Of a DNA stretch of 64,000 bases, positions 1 through 11,720 are shown in pieces. The notes beneath the pieces are model-generated. The model did not search any database, had not been told where the DNA came from, and worked only from the letters and a program-made list of their open reading frames with translations. How positions within the stretch are numbered: position 1 is the first letter of the stretch; each line of letters starts with the position of its first letter. A program made the position numbers and the translations under genes. The stretch covers positions 50,178,572-50,242,571 of the forward strand of contig NC_060059.1 in NCBI RefSeq assembly GCF_020283565.1, in the 5' to 3' direction. The DNA comes from Trifolium pratense. Taxonomy: Eukaryota; Streptophyta; Magnoliopsida; Fabales; Fabaceae.

Positions 1-65
1 TTATCACTGTTTTTCTATCTCTAGCTTAGCAAATCATGGGATTTTATCGATGACTTGTTTTTTCT

Positions 66-262
66 AGACTTTTTTCAACCAAAGTGGTCAAACATGAGAA
101 ATCGTGCTCTGATAATCAATATGTTTTTATACCATTTCCTTTTAACACTTTTGGTTTTCTAGCACCAGAGGCTGTCGATTTTCTAAAAAGAGTTCAAAGG
201 ATCATGCATAGCAATGTCGTGTCTCCTAGGTCTATGATGTTGTTCTCTTCTGGTTTTTAAAT
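66..262 (+). pseudogene. Coding-like repeat fragment in a Rab gene intron
   Basis: One frame stays open from about 66 to 262 and reads as plausible protein, including TFGFLAPEAVDFLKRVQR and then MHSNVVSPRS. I associate this string with repetitive, retroelement-linked open frames in legume genomes, from memory only. No start codon or splice frame joins it to the Rab exons, and its 3' side runs into a MITE beginning near 252. It is best seen as a relic of an inserted coding sequence. Its family is not proven. Confidence 0.4.
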
Positions 263-413
263 AGCGGCAACCTAACGATTGTGGTCATGTCGCAATTCTT
301 GATGTTGCAGAGAATCGCAGTCAAATGTGGGTAGTCCCGTTGTGGTTTTGACAACAAATAAACCGCTATGTCGCAGCCAAAATCGCAGTCCTTGACTTTT
401 ATTTAAAACCCTG
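252..413. mobile_element. MITE with GGTTTTTAAAT / ATTTAAAACC ends
   Basis: The left end GGTTTTTAAATAGCGGC and the right end TTTATTTAAAACCCTG are imperfect inverted repeats, and the interior has repeated tcgcag and gcggc words. The same terminal words occur at 13002-13265 and 48004-48092, so this is a small dispersed family. It lies in an intron of the Rab gene. The superfamily is not assigned. Confidence 0.5.
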
Positions 414-642
414 ATTCTCCCTACTATGTGGTTTATTTTTTGGTTACTTGAGCTTGTGAATTTTTTTTTGTTACAAGAGAGAAATCATGAGCTTGTGAAT
501 GATGTCCCTTAACTACTGAGTTTATTTACTTCCTTGGATATTTCTGTTACAAAATAACTGTTATATTATTTTTTTCCTTTTTTTCCTTTTTATCAGATTT
601 GGGTTCCTATTTGATCTGATACCGTTGTTCATCTTTATGTAG

Positions 643-2185
643 GTGTTGATTTTAAGATCAAGCTTCTCACAGTAGCTGACAAGAGATTGAAACTAACTAT
701 TTGGGATACCGGTAATCTATATAGTCAAGTCTTACGTTTCTTGTTCATGAAAAATACCATTTTTTAGTTCCCGGCATATCTCAATTGAATCATTTGTCAA
801 TTGACCTAAATGAATGATCGAAATAGAATAGAAATGTCGTAACATTCCTTAAATTGCAGCTGGGCAGGAACGGTTCAGAACGCTAACAAGTTCTTACTAT
901 AGAGGAGCACAAGGAATCATTCTCGGTATGCTAAAATGATTTTGATTTTTTTGGTGATTGCATCAAAACATTGAACTTTTGTTTTAAGTTTAATTTGGTT
1001 TCTGTATTGATTTGATTGTTAATGAAATTGCATAACTTTGTTTCCCTTAAAAAAAGTTTAACTTTGGTTTCAGTCTCTAAATGTTAAGGCATTATCAGGT
1101 TCGGCATTAAATTCTGAGTTATATAATTTGCACAGTGGATACTGTGAATTACTTAGATATATAACTGTGTTTATTTCCAGAATAATAATTTGTAAGCATA
1201 TTAATATCTTTTAAATTCAAGGCTTACACTAATATTGATTAATTTAATTCCTGTAGCTTATGATGTAACAAGAAGAAACACATTTACAAACTTATCAGAG
1301 GTATGGTCCAAAGAAGTGGAACTCTATTCAACTAATCAGGATTGTGTGAAGATACTGGTTGGAAATAAAGTTGATAGAGTAAGTTTTGTGTTTTGTTCAA
1401 GAAATTTTTGCAAACTAATTTTGGATTACAATTAGAATTTGACTTTGACTATGCATATAAGGTAATGAAACAACATGTCTTCCATCCTTGTAAAAAAAAA
1501 TTGTCTTCCATGTGTTTCTCTTCTATGTCACGAATTATTATTAGTATTGCAGAATTAATATGTAACACTCACCTTCTTGAAAAGAGTAACTTCAATTCTA
1601 TCTCTTGCCTATGATCAATGAAGCACTGAAAAAGATAAGAACATCGGACATAACACTGACATGTTGGCGGCAATAATAATTCGAGAAAATAGAAGTATTG
1701 AATGTAACCACATGTATAGATGTCAATGTCTGTTATTTTACCTGACAGTAAAACTATTACAATCACTTCTAAAACATTGTCTTTTCTGAATTCCCAGTTC
1801 ACATCTGGATGTATTCTGCTCAATGATTTCCTTAATATTTTATTTATCTAATTTTAGGAATCTGAAAGGGCTGTGAGCACAGAAGAGGGTTTAGCTCTTG
1901 CCAAAGAGTTTGGATGTTTGTTTTTTGAATGTAGCGCCAAAACTCGAGAAAATGTAGACAAGTGCTTCGAAGAACTTACATTAAAGGTATAGAAGTTAAA
2001 ATTCTTACCTAAGACTAACTCAAGGTTAGCTGTGTTGCAATCTTGATGACAAATATGTTACTATTTTTTCTTAGATAATGGAAGTTCCTAGCCTTTTGGA
2101 AGAAGGATCAGCATCATTGAAAAGGAATATTTTGAAGCAAAAACCAGAACCACAAGCATCTCAAGAATTTGGTTGTTGCTTGTAA
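643..2185 (+). CDS. Rab18/RabC-type small GTPase, 3' five exons (5' exon outside window)
   Basis: Membrane-trafficking GTPase of the Rab family. Five exons are readable: 643-711, 860-925, 1257-1378, 1858-1986 and 2075-2185. All have GT/AG borders and keep frame. The first visible exon begins inside the switch I region (GVDFKIKLL), followed by the G3 motif WDTAGQERF split by an intron, G4 as VGNKVDR, and G5 as ECSAKT. The protein ends in CCL, a C-terminal double cysteine expected to be geranylgeranylated for membrane attachment. The P-loop exon is not in the sequence to the left, so the gene starts upstream of the window. The order YDVTRRNTFTNLSEVW is typical of the plant RABC (Rab18) group rather than other Rabs. 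The reading frame is intact in all visible exons. Intron sequence holds a MITE and a foreign coding fragment. Confidence 0.9.
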
Positions 2186-2597
2186 AATGCTGCAATGTCG
2201 ATGGTCTTAAAGAACCACATCTTCAACTATATTCCTTTTTTCTTATTGGTGCCTCTGTCTTTTCTTTTCGTTGCTCAATTAATTGTACCATAATAATAAT
2301 GCTAATTTGCTTGTGTAAATTTTTACTTTCTGTCATTGTTTATAGCCTATATTTTATTCAAATCAATACAACCTTATCCAACTTGCGATCGTGATATTGC
2401 AACCGCTGCATTTTTGTACCGACTTCACAATTGATCGACCATCAGTTATTACGGTCGCTGATTTGAATCTCAAAACATGTGAATAAAAAAATAAATAAAA
2501 AAAATAAAAAACTGTGGAGCTTGTAACAGAAAATGTGGGTACTTGTTATGATCTTCATGTGTATCCCTCTCTTCACATGTTCCATCTATCAAGTTTA
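2186..2597 (+). other. 3' flank of the Rab gene
   Basis: Probable 3' UTR and flank of the Rab gene. From about 2395 to 2480 there are words such as caaccgctgca and acggtcgctgatttg that resemble the GGTTTTAAAT MITE family. This could be a decayed half copy. No gene was seen. Confidence 0.35.
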
Positions 2598-2884
2598 ATA
2601 GTATCTCCGGTCTTTATAAGGAACATTTTGAAAAACTCACACAGACCAAGAAACATATTGTAAATAGTTATTTTCATTTAATACTCTTATAAATTTAAAC
2701 TTATTTCATATATACTCTTATTTAATTACTCTTAATTCAACTAATTTACTTATTCTCTCATAATAAATAGGGGCATAAGTGAAATCAAACATTTAAAATA
2801 TTTGAAAATTGGTCAAAGTTTTTTATAGAAATGACCAATTTTTTTCTCAAAGTGTTCCTTATAAAAAGGACCGGAGGGAGTACT
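2598..2884. mobile_element. Stowaway-like MITE with CTCCGG ends
   Basis: The left end AGTATCTCCGGTCTTTATAA and the right end TTATAAAAAGGACCGGAGGG are inverted repeats around an AT-rich, non-coding core of about 290 bp. The ACTCCCTCCGG terminal word is common in plant MITEs and is shared with the element at 36229-36520. The flank is compatible with a TA target duplication. Confidence 0.6.
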
Positions 2885-3107
2885 CAATAAGGCAAGATAA
2901 TATAGGCAAGATATATTTTACTGTAGTTCTTGTTTCTCATAAAATATTTGTTTCTATTGTTAGTTAGACTTTGGTTTTTAGACCCAATAGTTGTTGTTCA
3001 ACTTGGACTTAACGATGGTCTCTCTTCCCATCCCCCAAGTTAATTCTTTTCGCGCAAAACTCGCAGAAAACTTTGGAAAATCATCGTACTTAACCCTCTT
3101 TCAATTA

Positions 3108-3423
3108 GGGTTGGGAACAGGCCAGGCCAGACCTTGATAGGCTTGAGTCTGGCCTACGATTTTTCTTCAAACCTGAGCCTGGCCTACGGCCTATCAAATG
3201 TTATTTATTTTGGCCTGGCCTGAGCCTTTTTAAAGCCTGACCTGGCCTTGTAGCATATTTAAAAGTCTGTGTTACACAAAAGTCTCTATATAGTCTTTTT
3301 AAATAGGCTAAACAGGCCTTAAAAGCCTATTTCACATTTAAATTTTTATAATTTCTTCAACATTAAGAAAAAGCTAATAAAATGATTAGCACATGGGTGT
3401 GATGTAAAGTCAACGTAGACTAT
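3108..3423. mobile_element. Fragment of a GGGTTGGGAACAGGCC repeat, probably non-autonomous hAT
   Basis: It begins with GGGTTGGGAACAGGCCAGGC and continues with many ggcctggcc / aggcctta words. I see no matching right end before the gypsy-like sequence starting near 3424. It is probably the left part of a non-autonomous element cut by a later insertion. Confidence 0.4.
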
Positions 3424-4043
3424 TGATAACGTGTGTTATTACATACAAATAAAGACCAAAATGTTTGTTACCTTGAGCCTTTCTAGCCTACCCTTAATGG
3501 TTGTTATCCCTTGCTGCTAGCCCCTTTGAGCCTAAAGATGTTTTACACTTCTTTTTGAAAACCACAAAATATTGAAAAACAGAGAAAAAAAGATTTTCTT
3601 GAAGTTGATCACCTAACTTGTGGTTTGAGCACGATGCTCATCACTAAGTTTGGGGTTGCTGTTGGAATTTGCAACCTACTAAGTTTGGGGTGGGGTACTA
3701 GAGAACTTAATGAAAAATATTTTATAAGGAAATGATTTCCCTCGTGAAGTAAATGGTGAAAGACATTGAGAAAAACAAGATAATGCAAACGCATGACACC
3801 ATATGTGAAAAAGTAAAAAAAAAAAAAATGAATGAATAAAGCTATATGTTGAGGGATTTCTTTGTGAAAACAAAAGAGAAAAATTGAGCATGGAATGAGT
3901 CACACTTTGTGAATTCATTTGCAAGAGAAAAAGGAAAAAAATATATAGTGTGAAAACTATGTTCTCTAGTATGAATGTGTTGATAAAAAGGGGGGAGTCA
4001 ATTGAAATATCCATTTTTGTTTGAAAGAGGTGATCTTAAAAGC

Positions 4044-5236
4044 ATGATAATGTTGTTCCGATGTTATAACATAGTCTCCTTCAGAAATAAGCATAAGCAA
4101 TACGAGTAAATTAAATAACATAATTGATAGTTTCGGGTATTTAGCATATGATACCAATGTATCACATGTGATTCAATTAATATTTTCCATTCTCCCCCTT
4201 TTGTCATCAGTCAAAAACAAGTTTAAATGCAGTCAAAAAAGAAAGTTTGAAACGCAATTTCCAAAGACAGACAAGATCAGAAAGTGGTTACAACTATGAC
4301 CATATTAATGATATTAGTTGAGAACCATGTGAGATGAGCGTTTGGGAGGTCTATAAAAATGTTACAAGGAGAATACCAAAAAGAAAACGCATAGCAAGAA
4401 TGAAGAGATCAAGCAAACGCATTGCAATTTCCAAAGAGAGGAGGAAGATGCGGCAAAGAAGAAGGAGCAGAAGAAGAAAGAGAAAAGCAAGCCAGAGATA
4501 ATTGTTTTATCTTCTGAGTCTGAGAAGACAGACTCAGATTATGCAGAGTTTTTATCAACATATGATCCATATGAGGTGGAATTTTCTGAGCTAATACCAT
4601 GAATGCAAAGGATGGTCTTCAGATCTGCACTCATTTCAGTTTGCCTCGCATTAATGGCTTCTTGCTCTTGCTTCATAGATGCTAGCTCAGAAGTTAATGG
4701 AAATATGTTGATAAAAACTCTGCATAATTTGAGTCTGTCTTCTCAGACTCAGAAGATAAAATGATTATCTCTGGCTTGCTTTTCTCTTTCTTCTTCTGCT
4801 CCTTCTTCTTTGCTGCATCTTCCTCCTCTCTCTTTTTCTGAGATTCTGCAATGCGTTTGCTTGATCTCTTCATTCTTGCTATGCGTTTTATTTTTTGTAT
4901 TCAACTCTATGGTTTGTAACGTTTTTATAGACCTCTCAAACGCTCATCTCACATGTTTCTCAACTAATATCATTAATATGGTCATAGTTGTAACCACTTT
5001 CTGATCTTGACTGTCTTGGAAATTGCGTTTCAAACTTTCTTTTTTGACTGCATTTAAACTTGTTTTTGACTGATGACAAAAGGGGTAGAATGGAAAATAT
5101 TAATTGAATCACATGTGATACATTGGTATCATATGCTAAATACCTGAAACTATCAATTATGTTATTTAATTTACTCGTATTGCTTATGCTTATTTCTGAA
5201 GGAGACTATGTTATAACATCATAACAACATTATCAT
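4044..5236. repeat. Long inverted repeat, two arms of about 520-530 bp around a 140-bp spacer
   Basis: The left arm 4044-4563 and right arm 4704-5236 are near-perfect reverse complements with a few indels. Examples are TCACATGTGATTCAATTAAT near 4166 and its complement near 5100, and TTTTATCAACATAT at 4550-4563 against ATATGTTGATAAA at 4704. The left arm, read on +, holds an open stretch rich in lysine and acid residues (AAKKKEQKKKEKSK, then SSESEKTDSDYAEF) that stops after about 55 residues. It looks like part of a retroelement gag-type protein. A transcript would fold into a long hairpin. Confidence 0.8.
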
Positions 5237-5279
5237 ATATAAGTGTTCATAAATTTGCAAATCTTCTGATACTTATTGG

Positions 5280-6500
5280 ACTTAGGGGGAGAGCATGCAA
5301 ACCTCTACCTCTAAAAGCCAAAATATGAAAATTTTATTCTGATCATATAACTAGTTCTTAAACTGATTTTAATTAATCATGTATCAAACTCGGGGGAGCT
5401 TGCAAACCTCATAAACCTGATCTTGAAAATGATAAATTAAATCAACAACAATTGTTTCTAAAGCCCCAAGTTTTAAATCTATAAAATTTTGATGATAACA
5501 ATAAGTATTAATTGAACAATTGGTAGTACAAATTTTTCATCTAGTGTGCAGGACCTTGATAAGCAAATTGTCATGACCTAAAGTTCTGAAGGAAACAAAC
5601 ATGTTCTGAAATGGCATGTTCTGATAAGGACTCAGAAGCAAGGACATTCTGAAAGATTTTTGGTTCTAAAGCATTTTGACTCTGAAGCTACAGTCATTCA
5701 GAAGCAAGAAGACCTCAGAAGATGATCATGTTCTCTGTGCAATGAAAAGTCATTTTTATGTCAGCCAAAATCAGAGAACGTTGGAGCTAAGTTACAAAGA
5801 CCTTACTCAAGATTGGTATAAGCATTTCAAATGGTTAATCAAGCTTATCAACCTTATTCCAATGCTGGGAAAGCTTAGAAGTCAAACTGTGAAGTTTCTC
5901 TGTTTGGTATAAACACCTTCTGCATTGACAAAGTAGAGAAACCTCACTACCACTTTGGTCTGCAAACGTTGCTTTCATCTCAGACTGCGAAGATAACGTT
6001 AACAGGCTACCTGATCCTTGCACAACGGTCATAATTCACATGGAGCGTATTCTTGAGCTATATATTCAACACTTCGTCTTTGAAGAAGTGTAATCACACG
6101 TGCACGCTATCCATTGCACACTCATTCTGACAATACAAGCACTCATCCTCTGAACCTTGAATTTCATTCATATTCAAAATACTTTGAAGTCAGTTTGTAC
6201 TCATTGTATTTTTAATCTTAAGGTTCTTTTAGTGTATTGTATTATTTCAACAAACTTTATTTCACTCTTAAGTTTGAGAAGTCTCTTGTTGTGTGCTTGA
6301 GCATTGTGTAGAAGTCGCTTGATGTGTGCTTGAGCATTTGTAATCTTGTGTGATTATAGTGAAATCCCTTGGAAGTGCAAGGGGAAAGGACTACTCTCGT
6401 TTTGTGAGAGGAACCAATATAAATTTGATGTGTCTTTTCTCATCCTCTGAACTCTGTTTTGTGTTTACTTTGTTTTAATCTGCTGCAATCTCTGCAAATG
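5280..6500 (+). mobile_element. SIRE/Maximus-like copia 3' end and LTR remnant
   Basis: Purine-rich TTAGGGGGAGAGC near 5282 and a second CGGGGGAGC near 5390 precede TTTTGATGATAACAATAAG near 5489, a start I associate with legume SIRE-type LTRs. The downstream stretch contains the repeated phrase TGTGTGCTTGAGCATT (6290-6340) and GGGGAAAGGACTACTCTCG near 6380, both LTR-like. No target duplication was found, so borders are uncertain. Confidence 0.45.
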
Positions 6501-6622
6501 TTGTGTAACTTTTGTCTAACTTGATTGGATTTAGGCTCTTAGCCAAAAGTGTTGAGGTAATGTGTTGTTTTCCTAGAGATTGAGGTATTCCTTAAGGACA
6601 AGGAATGAAACAAGTTTGGGGT

Positions 6623-7711
6623 TGTGATAACGTGCGTTATTACATACAAATAAAGACCAATTGCAAGTGTTTTAGAAGGATTTTGACCCTTATAATAGAG
6701 GAAAAACGCATGTGTTTGAGGTTACTTGCAAAGGAAGGAAGTAATTGAATTTTGGTGGAAAAAGTGATAAATTTTGCACCAAGAGCAAGAAATGGCGCAT
6801 GGGGCGAAAAATGGAAGAAATCAACCCTGAAGTTTTTGTCTTTACGCCTGGGGCGAAGTTATTTGCCGCTTGAGGCAAAATTTAGTGTGTTGGTTGTGTT
6901 TTGAGTAGATCGTGCTTCCGCTTGGTGGAAGAATTTCGCCTGGGGCAGAATTTCTACAGTATGAGGAAAAAATTCTATTATGACCCTTTCATTGCCTCAT
7001 CTATATAAGGGAACCTGAGATTTTGGAGAAGGGTTCGGATTTTCAATTGAAGAATTGAGAAAATTGACTGAGTGTGGAGTTTGAAGCTAGTTCCTTTGAT
7101 CTTTGAGTGAAGATTGGTCAACCTTCCCACCAATTCTCACCATGGATGGATCTTCAAGGGTGTTCTTGATGAAAATTGCTCAATCCACCATGGAGAACTA
7201 AATCTCTTTAAGGTTGGATCTAGATTAAGACTTGAATTATGAATTCCCTCATGTAATCCTCAATAATTATGTAATGAATTCCTCTTTATAAGTGTTATAC
7301 AATGAATTTTACTTTTAATGCTTTCTACTCTTGATCATAGTTTGAATTGATTTTAGATTTCAATTTGTATGAGAATATTGAATAAAATGGACCTAGATTC
7401 ATTTTACTTATTGATTCTTTAGAGATCTTGAATGGATGAGTGTAATTTAGGGATTAACAAGCTTAATTGACTCCATTAATCATAGTTTCTACCAAGAGAT
7501 TGAGAACCTATGACTAATGGATAGGATGAACCAACCAAGACATTTGTGTTCATCACAATGTTAATCCAATTATAACACTTGAGGGATTTAATTGCATTGA
7601 AATTGAGTTACACTTGAGGTTTTTTTCGAAGATTCAACCAACTTTTTCATATTGAATTCCGAAAACATTTTCTATCAAAAATTTACCAAGTGTTGATATC
7701 TTAAGAATTAT

Positions 7712-7752
<41 letters not shown>

Positions 7753-7884
7753 TATGTTAATCTATTTACAACTAAGTTCGAATTTCAATTGTATTGTGTG
7801 AAGTACGATAATCCCTGTGGACGATAAACTCTTTGTCTTACTTGACGATAATTGGTACACTTGCCAATAATCTATCAACTATCA
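6623..7884 (+). mobile_element. Gypsy-type long terminal repeat with preceding purine tract
   Basis: A purine-rich AAGTTTGGGG (6612-6621) stands right before TGTGATAACGTGCG, as expected for a 3' LTR. The element ends near TCTATCAACTATCA. The 3' part holds CCCTGTGGACGATAAAC and TTGGTACACTTGCC, phrases common at the ends of Athila/Diaspora-type LTRs. The interior has repeated cgcctggggcg words. A 37-base C run lies at 7713-7749. Confidence 0.5.
7713..7749 (+). repeat. Homopolymer C tract, 37 bases
   Basis: An unbroken run of 37 C follows ATTATA and precedes AATTATG inside the gypsy LTR. The other strand is a G run able to form quadruplexes. The exact length may be unreliable. Confidence 0.95.
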
Positions 7885-8829
7885 TGTTTTCATTTAAAAT
7901 GTTTGGGATTTGAATTTTCTATTGTTAATACAGGACGCTAAAAAAATTGTGATCGTCCAATCTTAAATCAACGGCCAAGATTGTAATATGAACTGTTCGG
8001 TTTTATATCAACGGCCGCAAATTGCATGCACTTTGTGACATCTAAAAGTTGAAGTTGAACTTAACAAAGAAACCGTTATGATTGTTTTGTTACAATTTCA
8101 AGGGCAAAAATTGCCAATTTGTAAAAGACAGTTAGGATTTGACTGATAGTTACAAATTTAACCATAGAATTGTCTACCAGTCTTTCAAAGTCAAAGTGCA
8201 CTCTGAAGGAAAACCAGACATCTCATTCGTTTTGAGAGGTATGTAACTATGAAATTGGTTTCAGCTCTCAACCGTCCAATCTGAACAGACGGTTGAGATT
8301 GTTTTACTATGTGAATGATCTAGACCATCTGATCTCAAATCAACAACCCAAATTTAATACCGCGTGAAACTGCCTGAATATTGGACAGCAGGCAATCCTA
8401 GTCCTTGATACTACAACACCGGCTAATATAAAAAAATTATTATTGTGCATCGAATCAAACCAACAGGCACGACTATTTGTTGATTTAAAAATCACCTTTA
8501 ACCAATATGCATGAATATTATCAACATTGATGAACCTAAAGGGAGAATTAAAGGACAACCAGCATATTTGAGATGAAGGAACCAACAACTGGAGGACTCA
8601 ATTATGGTAAATCTAAAAATGCAAGTGTGTAATGATCAAACAAACAAAAATAAACCAGGTCGTCCTAACTTGACTCCTGAATCCTCAATTTTTAACTCTC
8701 CAAAGTCATAATTCAAAAAGTTACTTCCTTGATAAATCAGAACAAGGAGAAATGAATATACAGTGAGTGATACAGAATGAACTATCAAAACAAAACTAGA
8801 TATTTGTACTAACCACCATGCTAGTTCTA
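7885..8829. other. Non-coding spacer and 3' flank of the ankyrin gene
   Basis: It contains degenerate repeats of phrases such as ATCAACGGCC (near 7968 and 8008) and CCGTCCAATCTGAAC (near 8270). These suggest an old transposon relic. No gene was recognised. The part nearest 8830 is probably the ankyrin gene 3' UTR. Confidence 0.4.
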
Positions 8830-10418
8830 TTAGATTGCCATGGCAGCAGCAGCAGCTTCAAGCAACCTCCTAGCTTCTGTCATGTGTTCAGGTAACTCTG
8901 CAGGGGTCTGCCAAAACATTTCTTAGGAGATGTTGACGAGAAGAAATTGATAGCTATTAAATTCTTTTAAAAGCAACTATACCTTCCCATATAAGTTTTC
9001 CTTTGTGGTTGACGCGCCATTAGACAGCAACAACCTAATTACATCAGCATGCTCACCTCTTGCAGCATGATGAAGAGGCTGCGAAAATGGTCACAAGATA
9101 TCACAAACAAATCAGGAGAAATGAAGTAAACAAAGTTGAAATAGAACTCGGGATTAGGATTTAGCCGGTATCTCTACTCATTCGACTCGCCCCACCCCAT
9201 CCTAAGAAAACACAGAAATGAGATTAATACTCACAGTATCACCCTCGGAATCAACTGATTCTAGCATCCTTTTGATATGCTCAGAGTCACTAGCTCTGTT
9301 AAATAGAAGTTGGACTATCTCCAAAAATCCTGATATGGCCATTAGATATAAAATAACATTACAAATCTTAACCAATATAACAAAGGGATTTTAACATTTA
9401 AAGCATGATTTCAAGTTAATTTTACCTCCCGCACATGCATCGTGCAAAGGAATTGCCCCATCTTCATCCTTAGCCTCCAAGTCAGCTCCTCTTTCTAGTA
9501 GCAGCTGCAATTCATTAAACAAGTTCAATAATTCACATGTTTCGGAATAATAATAAATAAAAAAAAAAAGAGCAATGATCAGGAACCTGTGCGCATTGAA
9601 AATGGCCATATAAACAGGTCAAATGAAGAGCCGTATCGCCATCCTCCACCGGTTCATCAATACTACCACTCAAATTATCTGCAATTAATGCAATATAGTT
9701 ACCCGGTATTCTAGTTAGGATGTCTTTTAGTTCAAATATCAAAAACTCCAAAGCTATTGTAGATAGTCTAATACTATTTTAAAAACCAAATTGAATGTCA
9801 AAATTCAAATTAATGAAACCTTTTGATCACAGTTCAATTCAATTGTATCAAACCGAGAGACTAAACCACGATGGAGGCACTCGAAATAACAAAACCTTAG
9901 AGAATACAAGTTCACACTGTTCAACCGATTGCACTATCAAGTTCTGTTTTTAAAATACTGAAATGATTACAAAGTTTTCTCCGCAAATTATCTCAAATCA
10001 AACCTCATCAAATTTTAAAATACACTCCACACAAACAAGAACAATTCTCGTATCAGAATCAAATTGCATAAAAATGAAACAGTTTATCTAATACAATAAA
10101 AAAGAATTAGGGTTTTAGATTGATATTTTTGAAGGAACTACTATAGGGTTTAACAGAGAGAGGTAAATATTGAATTAACAGAGAGTAATGAATTATGCGG
10201 TAGAACGACAGAGAGAGAAAAGGAAAATGGAGGAGAAGAGATGAGGTACCGATTGCGAGGCGGAGGGCGTTGAGGTCGCCGTTTTGAGCGGCATGGGAGA
10301 GGTCACGAAGATGAGGAGGAGTGTCAGATTCTTCAACGAGAACTTCTTCTTCGAAAAGACCGTTGGATTCTTCATCATCGTCATCGTTCAGACCATTGCG
10401 CCTACCAGGAACCGCCAT
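8830..10418 (-). CDS. Small ankyrin-repeat protein, six exons
   Basis: Predicted 202-residue protein. Minus-strand exons are 10418-10250, 9678-9587, 9504-9426, 9329-9235, 9078-8983 and 8907-8830; all borders are GT/AG and the frame closes on TAA. The start is ATG at 10418 (MAVPGRRNGLNDDDDEE), the first in frame with the acidic N-terminus. Ankyrin repeats follow in order: LSHAAQNGDLNALRLAIG, GDTALHLTCLYGHFQCAQ, GAIPLHDACAGGFLEIVQLL, a linker with SDSEHIKRML, then PLHHAARGEHADVIRLLL. The C-terminus TPAELPEHMTEARRLLEAAA is helical. Ankyrin repeats bind partner proteins; no enzyme domain or membrane segment is visible, so the partner and location are unknown. Intron positions inside repeats and the intact frame indicate a functional gene. 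A similar short plant family exists, but I give no symbol. Confidence 0.88.
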
Positions 10419-10550
10419 TGATGTGATAATCTCCTACTCTGTCTGCCGCCGATTCAAAGACTGTGTTGCACTCGCCGTTCTCAGTAAGCAGCCCTTTATA
10501 TAACACTTTATAATTTAGTAAAAAAAATATTTATTTTTATCTAATTTGGA

Positions 10551-10898
10551 GTGTGTTTGGTAACACAAATAAGCTGGTTTATAGCTTATTATATGAGTTT
10601 ATAAGCTTAGTTTCAAAAAATTAGTGGTGTTTGGTAACAAGCTTTTTTACTATCTTATATCTTTTTTTCAGATGTTATTTCAAGTAGCGTTTGAGCTTAT
10701 AGTTTATAGTTTTTTACACTTTATTCCATTTTTAACGTTTAATTTAATAACTACCCACTCTAAAAAAGAAACTATCAACTATCAATTATGTCATTTTATA
10801 TTTATTAACCACTTTAAAAGCTAATTTTACCAAACACTTTAATTTCAATTAGCTAACTTTTCATCTATAAGCTTATAGTTTATTTTTACCAAACAGAC
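10551..10898. mobile_element. MITE with GTTTGGTAA ends
   Basis: The left end GTGTGTTTGGTAACA with AAGCTGGTTTATAGCTTAT mirrors the right end ATAAGCTTATAGTTTATTTT with TACCAAACAGACC. The core is AT-rich and non-coding. A second GTGTTTGGTAACAAGC start at about 10627 suggests an internal duplication. It lies just upstream of the ankyrin gene start and may overlap its promoter. hAT-like by end style only. Confidence 0.55.
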
Positions 10899-11205
10899 CT
10901 TTGTTCTCTTTTTTGGTCAAGTGAAAAAATTATTTTTATTATTATTTTTTGAAAGGATTTAATTATTTACACATCTTAAATCAAAAAATTATAAGCTCAC
11001 TCAATTGTGCAATGGCGATTGACACTGAATTTACCAATGGATCACGGTTCAATCCCTAAATGCAATTGAGAGAGGACTAAAACCAGTTGAGGTTATATTT
11101 AAGGAATAAATCTATAAAAGATGCACTATGATGTTATTTTATTTGATGCATGTGTAAAACATTTTACATTATCCGCGCATAATAATTAATTTCTTCTTCT
11201 TCTTC

Positions 11206-11249
<44 letters not shown>

Positions 11250-11720
11250 TTGGTGATATATTATTATTATTAGAGGAAAAAGAGTATTTTTTTTAAACGA
11301 GTCCCTCTGAGCATAGCTCATTTAATAAGAAGGATATTACATTTTATATGCAGATTGGGGGTTCAAATCTTTGACAAAAAAAAAATATGCACTTGTAAAA
11401 TAATTTTACGTTATTAACCAATAACATGATATGAAACAGAGTTTAATTATTGTACACTATCGGTGTAAAGATTTCTTACACAGACATCCAATGATGTGTT
11501 GCCACATTATTTAATGAATGTAACACATCATGTGTTTTTAAATACCATACATGATCTGTTGGTATATACTTCAACATTTTCTTCATAACATATCAAAAGA
11601 TTTGAATGGCGGATTTGAGATTTGTACAACATCTTTTCTTATGTTGTATAGTAGATTAGATATATATTGTAACCCTCTTATTTCTACTAATTAAGCATAT
11701 TAATTATTGTACGATGTAAG
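10899..11720. other. AT-rich spacer with SINE-like pieces and (ATT)n
   Basis: A tRNA-like B-box phrase CGGTTCAATCCC lies near 11047. Another degenerate SINE occupies about 11300-11390: AGCATAGCTCATTTAATAAG as a worn A-box side, GGGGGTTCAAATC as B box, then an A run. A (CTT)n/(ATT)n microsatellite lies at 11193-11249. No gene was seen. Confidence 0.5.

Larger units (their letters stand above)
3424..7884 (+). mobile_element. Decayed nest of LTR retrotransposons (gypsy Athila/Diaspora-like with copia SIRE-like remnant)
   Basis: A composite relic. At 3424-3461 the word TGATAACGTGTGTTATTACA and following bases repeat those at the start of the long terminal repeat at 6623. From 3462 to about 3700 lies sequence typical of the 3' internal region of gypsy elements, with purine-rich AAGTTTGGGG repeated at 3645-3690 and 6612-6621. 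Between these lie an inverted repeat (4044-5236) and a stretch (about 5280-6500) that looks like the 3' end and LTR of a SIRE/Maximus-type copia element. That stretch has a TTAGGGGGAG purine tract at about 5282, then TTTTGATGATAACAAT. No open polyprotein survives. Subfamily names are from memory of motif style. Confidence 0.55.
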
